Assembly (NCBI GenBank): GCA_902702965.1
Contig: CACRXP010000005.1
Span: 2,894,800-2,958,799, forward strand
DNA: 64,000 nt
Direction: 5' to 3'
DNA from: Spirometra erinaceieuropaei
Lineage: Eukaryota; Platyhelminthes; Cestoda; Diphyllobothriidea; Diphyllobothriidae
The notes under the pieces were generated by a model. That model was not told where the DNA came from. It did not search any database and saw only the letters and a program-made list of their open reading frames with translations. Position numbers and translations under genes: made by a program. Of the stretch, positions 56,703 to 64,000 are shown in pieces (within the stretch, counting starts at the first letter, position 1; the number at the start of each line of letters is the position of its first letter).

Positions 56703-57255
56703 GAGTTGCTTTTATTTGACTGTTTCGGCCGTGAGTTGAACATCGCCTGACTACGGTCAGCGTGAGATGACATGATGCCTGCATGCTTTTAAGGCACCTT
56801 TTCTAGAACCTTCCCACCACCCGAGGGAGAAAACAGTGATGTGCCTATATAGGACTGCTCAAACATCCTGGACGGCTGCCGAAACTCTATTATGGTTTAC
56901 GGCTTGGTTTAGCTGGAGAACGACCCGAGTAAGTCTGGGCCATATCATCCGGTTTAGTCTGTCTGTCGGGGCAGCTGCCGGATCGCGCAGTGCTTGGCTT
57001 TGGGGTGCTGCATATGAGGGTTGGGTGCCACTTAAGAACCCTGTGGAGCAGCAATTGCCAGCACGCGTCAAGTGATGCGACCTACAACACCTACACGGTT
57101 GACTCCCTAATCAGACACCCCTACTACTATTCGCCCTAGTTCGTTAGTATAAACACGCAGCAGATGTGCTCCAAAAATAAATTATTTAAGTAGTTCTCGA
57201 ATCTGTTATGTAAAGCCTGTCCCGCCTTCAAATCGGCGATTAATCCTTCGAGATC

Positions 57256-57507
57256 ATGTTCCCTGCTACCTCATTATTGCTGCACCACGTAAGTTTTTAC
57301 TGTTTTCGGACTCGAAGTGTCACGGGTTTAAAAGCAGTAGTGCTGATGTTTCAGCCCTCTTACCTCACTCAATTTATGTGGACGGAAATATCGACTTTAT
57401 GTCAACAAAAGCTGTTTGTAGACGCTTTTAACTACTACGTCAATTCCACCTGGAAAACAATATGTCCAATCACGCAAGCCTGGTTTTACGATACTTATAA
57501 GCATTGA
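57256..57507 (+). pseudogene. Possible Merlin/ISXO2-type transposase C-terminal fragment
   Basis: An 83-codon frame contains PSYLTQFMWTEI, resembling the PSYLDEFMWR signature near the end of Merlin/IS1016-like transposases, followed about 20 residues later by the hydrophobic end TICPI (usually YPV or YPL). Nothing upstream supports it, and the match rests on about 10 residues, so it may be coincidence. Confidence 0.3.
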
Positions 57508-57574
57508 AAATCTCCTTCGAATTTTCCTCACTGTTTTAACAGTATTCTGTGTGAGAAAAGGACGTCTGTGTCTC

Positions 57575-57780
57575 CGGTGATGGGTAAATAAATAAAATCC
57601 CCAGAATTCGCGCCACTTCGGTCCTCAGTTCTCACCACCAGATGTCTACGTTGCATCGACAGGGACGCGTAGAGACTAAGACTGAAGCTTTTTAAAGCGC
57701 ACTCATGTCACCGGCCATCAGTCGGTCATGTTCCTGACCAACAAGTGCAACTGGGAGCAGCGGTGAAAGTTGAGAAACGC
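57575..57780 (+). repeat. Diverged fragment of duplicated unit C
   Basis: GGTAAATAAATAAAATCCCC followed by AGAATTCGCGCCACTT and later TGACCAACAAGTGCAACTG parallels GGTAAATAACTAAAATCCTC, GGCGTCTGCAGCACTTGCCC and TGACCATCACATGCAACCG of unit C. Similarity is low and patchy. Confidence 0.4.
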
Positions 57781-57789
57781 AGTAGTGAG

Positions 57790-58310
57790 AATTTGGACCA
57801 TTCATTTAATCCCTTTGCGTACGGCACAGTAATTTCATCAGTAGACTTTTCGAACGGAGCAGCCATTTTGTCTAACCCCTTCACTTGTAAATATTTTCCC
57901 ACTATTACGTATAATAAAGATTACTGAGCTGTCTGTAGTAACATTTTCCTCCAATGTAATATGCTGCACTGGTGACGTCAATTTCGCACGACGCCTACTT
58001 ATTTTCAGAAAAAAATCGCACGCTCTCAATCTCACTGAGACTAATATCCCTTTTTGATAGGCACACATAAAGTGAATTCCCATAATCGAACTACAGCCAG
58101 CGAAACTTTTGAAACGATGTTCTGCTTACCTGAACTGCTGTCACACAGATGGAGATTTTCTTTGGCGTCTTTGTTGACGAGAGCACATCGTTCAGGGAAC
58201 GGTAAACTCAGCGAAACCCAACTACATGCGGCCTGTTCACCAGCTGTGCCATACTCAGCACTGATACAAATCCATCACAGGAGATGCACCGACGAGGCAA
58301 GAGGATAAAG
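57790..58310. other. Unassigned spacer
   Basis: No feature recognised. Confidence 0.35.
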
Positions 58311-58316
58311 GGTTTT

Positions 58317-58366
58317 TCCTCCTCCTCCTCCTCCTCCTCCTCCTCCTCCTCCTCCTCCTCCTCCTA
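58317..58366. repeat. (CTC)n microsatellite
   Basis: About 16 CCT triplets, followed at 58420-58640 by a long C/T-rich tract. Confidence 0.95.
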
Positions 58367-58922
58367 AATCAAGTGAGGGCATCCTTGGGTGTATGCGCGC
58401 GCACGATAACATTGCTCTCCTCCCAATTCCTTTCTCTCCTTCTCCTCCATTATTGCTCCCCCTTCGTCCTTATCCTACGATCTTTGTTTCCCCCTTTTTC
58501 TGCGCGTTTTTCCTCCTCCCCTTTATCTATTATGCTCCGTCCTTTCCTTCCCCCCATCCACACCATGCCTCCCCCTTCCCCTCTCCCGCTCCTTTGCCGC
58601 TCTGTTCTATACTATCTTTACTCTACTCGCTACCCCCACAGTCGAAAGGTCTTAGAGCGAGGGCACCATGTAAGCTTGTTAGCGGCCCAGGCAAATCGGG
58701 TCGTTCTAACACTAAACCAATACGTGTCCCATAGTGGAGACCGCAACCGTCTGGTGCGACCAAGGTGCCCTAAACAATGTTGAGATAACTTTCTCTGCGC
58801 GTTAACCACAACTCGAACGCGCGAAACACACGGTCAAAGCAATCAAGTCCGAAACGACGCTCTCCCTCATCCCCTTCCTCCTCCTCCAGCCCCACCCGAC
58901 AGGATGGTAGGGTAAGACTCCT

Positions 58923-59155
58923 TAATCTGGCATCCTGAAATGGTCACTCCCCGAGGAATGTTCACATCCGAGGAGAAACCGACAGGAACGGAGGATAGCG
59001 CTTGTGGCTTGGGTAATTGCGCGTTACAAGGTGGACATCCCTGCACTCAGCAAGACCTGGTTCTCTGAACAAGGTCAATCAGAGGATTTGGGCGCCGGCT
59101 ACACCTTCTTCTGGAGCGATCGCCATAGGGCAGGTCGACAGGACACTGGCGCGTA
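58923..59155 (+). pseudogene. LINE fragment upstream of INTS10 (endonuclease N-terminus)
   Basis: Reads ALVAWVIARYKVDIPALSKT then WFSEQGQSEDLGAGYTFFWS and DRHRAGRQDTGA before a stop. This is the first 75 residues of the LINE endonuclease, with SETRF changed to SKTWF (catalytic E lost). It ends about 320 bases before the INTS10 start codon and could supply or disrupt promoter sequence. Confidence 0.8.
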
Positions 59156-59474
59156 AACACCGGCTTAAAAACGCCCTCAAATGGCCATTCGATACCAATT
59201 TATGACGGAGATGCCGGAACCTACATGCGCATTCTTCCAGGTCGCTGAAGTGAATCTGAATCCGCTTTGCGCGTATTTTCTAAGCTCGCCCTAAAGAAAT
59301 AAGTGATTAATATGATCAGGCGTTAGGTTTTGGATTGGCGGATAACAGAAAATTGTTGAGAAGTACTTAAGAATTTAGAATAGTCGTTCAGTCAACCTGA
59401 AATTTTGCCACATTTATTTTACTGCACTGAAATTCGAGCAGATTGACTGAACTGGACGCCTTTTGGTGCCCAGT

Positions 59475-59820
59475 ATGTCTACAAAAAGACGAAATTTTAG
59501 TCCCGACGCTGATATAGCGTACTTTCACGACCTTGTGAAATGTCTGTCCAAGGATAGTGTGTATGATGCGAAAGGGGTCTTGCTCTTGTGCAAATCCCTT
59601 TATCCCACTTCACAAAAAGTCAAAGTAAACAACTTCATTTTATATATATACTTAAAGATCATAGAGTATGAACTGTCTAAAGTGATGGAGAATTACAAGC
59701 AAGCAGCTGTCTTGTTATCAGAAATATCCAACGCTGAGGACCCGTTCGTCAAATCCGAAATGCATACAATTGTTTCTAGCCTTATGGTCAGTGGCCCCGG
59801 GGCGGATACGTTTGAGCAAA
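59475..59820 (+). CDS. INTS10: Integrator complex subunit 10, exon 1
   Basis: Integrator is the metazoan complex that cleaves snRNA 3' ends and terminates promoter-proximal RNA polymerase II. INTS10 belongs to its INTS10-13-14 arm module in the nucleus. The exon encodes residues 1-115 plus one base. The ATG at 59475 has A at -3. The pattern AKGVLLLCKSLYP matches AKAWLITARSLYP of the human protein as I remember it, and SEMHTIVSSL aligns with REISIITSAL. The donor is AAA|GTACGT at 59821. With the acceptor at 62425 it forms a lysine codon and joins directly into LFMALPNRLQ, collinear with human LFETLPGRVQ. The identification is by eye and moderately strong. Confidence 0.75.
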
Positions 59821-62425
59821 GTACGTTCTCATATTCACGCTGCAGTCGTAGAGGCAATATTTCCATCCACTTATCTTTTGGTAACTATTTTAACAGGTAG
59901 ATTGATATCTGTCCACAAAGTAATTGTGTTCGTCGTAACCTGGTTGATAGGCTTCGGAAAAAAGCCCTAGCAACCTAGTACTTGCAGACTACCGGCTTAC
60001 AAAAAGTGGTTAACCACCTTTGTCGCTTCTGTTAGTCATGGTGGGCTGTCCAGAAACGTTCATCCGGCAGGCTCTTGTTACATTTCAGATGTCCAACCGC
60101 AGCCAAGTACTTCTTTTTCCACACCCTGTTAATGTGCATTTTCTTGCTTCATTTCACATATCGTATTGAGCTGGGAATAGCGATCTAGATAGCAATTCCA
60201 GTTATCGCCCACTTTTCAGAACTTTACCTCGGAAATGTCTGAATCAGACGTTTCCGATCGTTAGCTGGATTTGGTACCGGAGTACAAAACATGAGCGTTA
60301 ATAGTTTTTGGAGTCTCGTTCAACTAATATAACTGCTTTTGGTTCTGACTTCAGATGTTTCATGTTAAGATTCCTATATAGGAACTAGTATTGCTCACTC
60401 ATCTGGCAAACCTTCCAATTCTCCCATGGACTGAGTTTCCTGTCTGCAGTGACTTTCCGCCTTTTGTTGACGGAATTATGAAAAATATTGTTTTCCTCTG
60501 GCCGTCGATCTATAGACTCTCTCTAACAGTCCGAAGTATAAATACCCATAGGCCTTTTGTTAACCACTTCGTGTTTATTGTCTGCCGAATATCCTCTTCA
60601 CGGGCAAGCAAATGATGTGCAGCATCACTCCGACCCGCATTATTGCATGGGTTGGAAGTTTTGTTCACTGTAGCGAAATCTCCTTGGACCTACAAAGCTT
60701 TGTCCGCCATTTTGAGAACATGTTTCCATTCGATCTACTTATTTTCTGCAGGAAAAACCTTAGATATGACGCTTATTTGCGTAAGTGTGGCCATCGTGGT
60801 TGTAGTCAGTCAGCCAGAAGGCTGTGACATTCACAGGATCCTGGAGAGAATTAGCAAGTATATGCTCACATGCCCGGCTTTTAGACTATTATATCTAAGT
60901 CGCAACCGGGTCTTAAAAAGGACATGATCGAAACCATCGTCGTTCCCAATGTCGGAGACATACATTGCCCGAAACTCCAACCTCAGGTTGACCTTCTTTA
61001 CTCTTTTTAGTGTAAAGTCGACTTGATTTTTTTCATGGCCATCGTCTTATTGTCGATTAAAATGCACCACCCACTATAGCGAAAACAGGTTTTTCTAGTA
61101 ACCAGTACCAATCCACCATTCGCACAACCTTCCATTACCTAGAGGTCGAGAATTTTCCTCATACATGTATCCCCATCACCCACTGCATTCCAATCCCTCC
61201 CAGTGACAAGAAGTTCATGCACTGTACACGCCTGCCAACCCCTCCGCCTCATCATAGAATGCCTTTTTCCGCTCGTTAGCATTCACTGTCGGGGCCTGGA
61301 TCGCAACAACGACGGCGTTGATAACAGCATCACGAATTCTGAATTGCAATCTTAAGTGACACCAGTTCCTCGCCCTTAGGCGAAGCTTGAGGGGGGTTGC
61401 TCAGGACAAGTGAAAAACGCTGTCGACCAGACGCGTCTGCAGCATCAGTATATGGGAGTGGGAACCTTCTCTTCCCAATGCTTAAAACTCCATTTTCCCA
61501 CAAGCCGTGATTTTGCAGGCACCTCTCGAAGAAATAGGAAATGTTCACTTGGTTTACTAGTATAGATCTGGATTCGTTAGTTTCTGCCAGCACTGTAGCA
61601 TGTGTCGAGAATCGCCAGCGAGGAACTTATATCTTCATGACAATTTAGGGACTCATTACAAGCAGTGTCCTTTAGTCCTCAACATGGCCTCTAAATTGAC
61701 ATGAATTCCAAAAGGCATCAGTGCCAAGACCCACTTGTGTACTGTTACTTCATGCTCATCAAAATCGGACTCCGCGGCATATGCCAAAGTAGTCGGCCTG
61801 CCAACTGCTCCCACTATTGCCCATTAACCCGATTTAACGGTCCTATTTTACGGCTAGCTCACACTGAAAGTTGTTCCTTCGCTCAGTACCCCGGGACGCA
61901 GTCAACAGAAGAGCCCCCTCGTTATTCTGATAATGAGTTTCACGGTAGAGCTGGTATAGACGCGCAAACAACTACACTTATTCTCTGTTTTAACAATGGA
62001 TTCTACAGAAGTATATTCAGCTTATTCTGGATTTATCACTCACTTGTTCTTTTGCATATTCCTATCGACCGCCTATCCGTCTTATCGAGCCCAAGCAAGC
62101 TGGGCAAACACTTGACTGATTCCTTTTTGAGTGGTCTCTTCCGAAGTGCCTGTGGTCTCGAATCATATGCTGTATGTCGTTTATGTTACATGTTACGAAT
62201 GTGTGCCCCCGGACTACTCTAAGTTTTCCTTTATTTCAAATATTATCTAAGATCCTTGGAAGGTTTGATGGTTTGAGGTGCTGGCCTTTGCTGCCTTTTT
62301 GACGATTACCGCCTGTCACTTCTGAAACAGACAGGGTTTATTCAAACAAGCAGAGAGAAGTGAATGGCCAGACGTTGTTTTCTAGCGAGATTGACATCTT
62401 CTTTGTTTCTCTCTTTTCTTTCTAG
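59821..62425 (+). other. INTS10 intron 1 (2605 bases)
   Basis: GTACGT donor and TTTCTCTCTTTTCTTTCTAG acceptor. The interior holds an antisense LINE endonuclease fragment (61010-61620). The 173-codon plus-strand frame at 61701-62222 has no recognised domain and no splice context and is left as non-coding. Nothing else was identified at 59830-61000. Confidence 0.7.
61010..61620 (-). pseudogene. LINE APE endonuclease fragment, antisense in INTS10 intron 1
   Basis: The reverse strand reads ENGVLSIGKRRFPLPYTDAA then DASGRQRFSLVLSNPPQAS, followed in other frames by NANERKKAFYDEA, a degraded DWNAVGDGDTCMRKIL and NGRLCEWW. The GDWNAR-type metal-binding block followed by GDT and a LCEWW-like strand is characteristic of APE endonucleases of non-LTR elements. 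It is a different LINE from copies 1-5, perhaps the CR1-like one. Numerous stops. Confidence 0.7.
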
Positions 62426-62925
62426 AGCTGTTTATGGCCCTCCCAAATCGTCTTCAGTACGATTTTGTTACTCGGTTTTGCTGGGAGTCTTTTACCGATG
62501 CAACATCTCAGGCCGATTTCCTGTTGAGGTTTATTAAGGACAAGACCGAGGGCCTTGATGCTGACCACCTGATTGCCCCACTGTGCGAAGTCCTCATAAA
62601 ACTCTTGATGGATGCTGAGGTCGAGCACTGGCAGTCCTGTGATAAAGCCACAGTTGAAGTACCAACTACGACTGAAGTGGCACAAAAGAAATCCCTCGCC
62701 TCTCCACCGCCACGAAAATTAGCCAAGTCCCCATCTTCCTCTGGTTGCCCAGAGGAAGGCGAAGAAGGTGAAGTCATTGAGGCTGATGAGGACGACGGTG
62801 AGGAATCGGAGGAGGATTATGAAAACGGCGACGAAGACGTCAAAAGCAGCGTCCAAACCTTGCACAAAGTGCTCAATGTGTATCGAATGATTTTGGCTAC
62901 GGACCTATTTCCAGTAATTCATCGC
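62426..62925 (+). CDS. INTS10: Integrator complex subunit 10, exon 2
   Basis: Encodes residues 116 (split codon) to 282. LFMALPNRLQ opens it, then FLLRFIKDKTEGLDADHLIA and PLCEVLIKLLMDAE parallel the human segment LLLLLRRFPET..GEALLEAE. A serine/proline/lysine-rich stretch at residues 202-222 (SLASPPPRKLAK) and an acidic run at residues 225-253 (EEGEEGEVIEADEDDGEE) form a low-complexity insertion, after which QTLHKVLNVYRMILATDLFP parallels human FRKLFVCDVLPLI. It ends with GTAAGT after codon CGC (phase 0). Confidence 0.75.
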
Positions 62926-62982
62926 GTAAGTACTGTCATTCTGTTTTTTTTTCACACCAACCCTTGCCCCCTTTCTTTTCAG
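62926..62982 (+). other. INTS10 intron 2 (57 bases, stop-free and in frame)
   Basis: Strong donor GTAAGT and acceptor CTTTCTTTTCAG. Its length is 19 codons and it contains no in-frame stop, so unspliced RNA would stay open and insert a hydrophobic VSTVILFFF-containing segment. Removal by splicing is favoured because both sites match consensus and the interior is a polypyrimidine tract. Confidence 0.75.
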
Positions 62983-64000
62983 ATGAGAAATACAATCAAG
63001 CTTGCCGGTCCGCAATTACAAACCCTCGTGATTAACTCCTTCCAATTCCTCCTGACGTTTGCCGCGCACATTCCCTTTGCCTCGGCTGCCGAACCCTTTC
63101 CGGCTGTTTCTGGGCTTCAAAAGCCGCTGCCGTGTCTTCTCCAACAGGAGCCACGGCGGTACCTACGTCTCTACTTGGACATGGCTTGCGCCCTACTGAA
63201 GTGGCCCGTGATTGGATCTTTTCAGGGTCAATCCCATAGCGATCTGATGGAGTCGCTGCTGGAGTGTGTTCGTATCTACGAGAATGCTGGTCTGGAAGGC
63301 AGGGAGAGTCAGCACCAGAAAAGCCGCAAACGTCATCAACGTGCTGCTTCTACTGCCGCCGCCGCCTCCCCCCTCAAGCCTCCCCCTGTTTCCGCCTATG
63401 CAGCTGCCAACGAGGCTGCCTGCATCTTCTGGAGCCTCCTCATTGAGGTGGGCCTGAAGTACGCCCAGAGCTGTGACAATAGTCTGCTTCCCCTCAGTGC
63501 CCCCAACATCCTGCCAGTTGGCACGAAGATGCAGCCCGACTCGGCTGTAGATGATGACTGTCTCCTCTTTCTGCACAAACTCTTTTCTCTTCAGCAGGCC
63601 TTTGAAGGCCAATCAGTTACAGGACGCAAAAAGAGCCGTGGCGGTGGAGGAGGTAGGAGCGAAAAAGCTAGCGGATCCATCCTGCAGGTTATGCATGCCT
63701 CTCTGCGACCCCAGGATCTGGCAGTCTTCTCTGCCGGTGCCTCTAGTCTACCCAAGTTCATGTTTGAGTCCTGTCAGCTGGAGCGCTTTCTTCGTTTGCA
63801 TCTCGCTCTGGCGGGCTTGTTTGACCCTTCGACTGGTGATCAGGTCTTCTGTTGGGCAGACGAAGTCGTTGGTGTCGCGACTGCCCTCACAAAGGCCACA
63901 GACGGCACCCAGTCGGCCGTCCCCCTATTTGTACTGCCTTATCCTAGGGGGGATTTGCTGCGCCTACATTGCCTGATAAAGGCTGTTCGAGCCAGACATA
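62983..64000 (+). CDS. INTS10: Integrator complex subunit 10, exon 3 (runs off the window)
   Basis: Continues open from residue 283 to about 621 at the window end. The segment YLRLYLDMACALLKWPVIGS and HSDLMESLLECVRIYENAG is collinear with human LFKILNVVGMRCEWQ and YGDILHRMKDLCRYMN. CIFWSLLIEVGLKYAQSCDN fits human TMLVFFKNAFQYVNSI. Two low-complexity inserts occur: the RKRHQRAASTAAAAS region and the GRKKSRGGGGGRSEK region. The human protein is about 710 residues, so the missing C-terminus should follow outside the window. The rest looks like helical repeats. Confidence 0.75.
   Translation, partial: MRNTIKLAGPQLQTLVINSFQFLLTFAAHIPFASAAEPFPAVSGLQKPLPCLLQQEPRRYLRLYLDMACALLKWPVIGSFQGQSHSDLMESLLECVRIYENAGLEGRESQHQKSRKRHQRAASTAAAASPLKPPPVSAYAAANEAACIFWSLLIEVGLKYAQSCDNSLLPLSAPNILPVGTKMQPDSAVDDDCLLFLHKLFSLQQAFEGQSVTGRKKSRGGGGGRSEKASGSILQVMHASLRPQDLAVFSAGASSLPKFMFESCQLERFLRLHLALAGLFDPSTGDQVFCWADEVVGVATALTKATDGTQSAVPLFVLPYPRGDLLRLHCLIKAVRARH

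Larger units (their letters stand above)
53400..56800 (-). mobile_element. LINE copy 5: full-length, decayed
   Basis: The reverse strand preserves the whole element in order: N-terminal block (SWNVHFLLNSRW-like) and endonuclease near 56420-56700, endonuclease C-terminal debris to about 56185, linker near 55700, RT fingers 55079-55375, RT palm with FADD (54512-54523), connection, and a zinc-finger tail 53400-54100. It abuts the 3' end of the CR1-like element, so the two elements share a junction within a GT microsatellite at 53400-53416. Confidence 0.85.

Noticed and set aside
61701..62222. 173-codon plus-strand open frame in INTS10 intron 1
   Set aside because: It has no recognisable domain or splice junctions, and exon 1 joins exon 2 in phase and collinear with INTS10 without it.

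Overview
The window is a eukaryotic, gene-poor stretch made mostly of transposable-element debris, with one 85-base assembly gap (37335-37419). It most likely comes from a flatworm, and within flatworms a diphyllobothriidean tapeworm (Spirometra, Dibothriocephalus or Schistocephalus type). The basis is the dominant retroelement: an APE-endonuclease/reverse-transcriptase LINE whose C-terminus carries C2H2 zinc fingers of the form CPRCQRTF..LIGHLRVQC, which I associate from family knowledge with those genomes. I have not confirmed the organism by any search.

Layout. 1-6830: AT-rich sequence with no recognisable gene, apart from a degenerate TTAGGG-like tract. 6840-10720: one decayed plus-strand LINE (endonuclease, RT, zinc finger). 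11100-13010: five copies of a tRNA-headed short repeat that carries a hammerhead-ribozyme-like core; two of them sit head to tail with a 311-base period. 13900-14200: a very long ATC/CAG microsatellite. 14570-26680: foldback (long inverted repeat) elements, terminal-inverted-repeat units filled with degenerate telomere-like repeats, a second tRNA-derived SINE cluster, and copies of dispersed repeats called here modules U and B. 29950-34590: two Tc1/mariner transposase remnants, a CR1-like RT with only two nonsense codons, a Penelope-like RT fragment and a possible solo LTR. 38300-40150: a 0.8-kb unknown unit present twice. 40480-47000: three LINE copies, one of them with a nearly open endonuclease, and another foldback element. 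49517-52330: an imperfect tandem duplication. 52640-56800: a CR1-like 3' end abutting another full-length decayed LINE.

The only convincing host gene lies at the right edge. Three exons (59475-59820, 62426-62925, 62983 to the end of the window) encode a protein that I identify as Integrator complex subunit 10 (INTS10) from remembered segments of the human protein. Its 2.6-kb first intron holds an antisense LINE endonuclease fragment, and its 57-base second intron has no in-frame stop.

The observation most worth following is the hammerhead-like tRNA-SINE at 11.1-13.0 kb. It has a CUGANGA...GAAA core, three plausible helices, a palindromic stem III suited to dimeric folding, a Pol III type head and a head-to-tail dimer. 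This resembles schistosome Sm-alpha elements and retrozymes. All functional statements rest on reading the sequence; no folding, alignment or database search was run.
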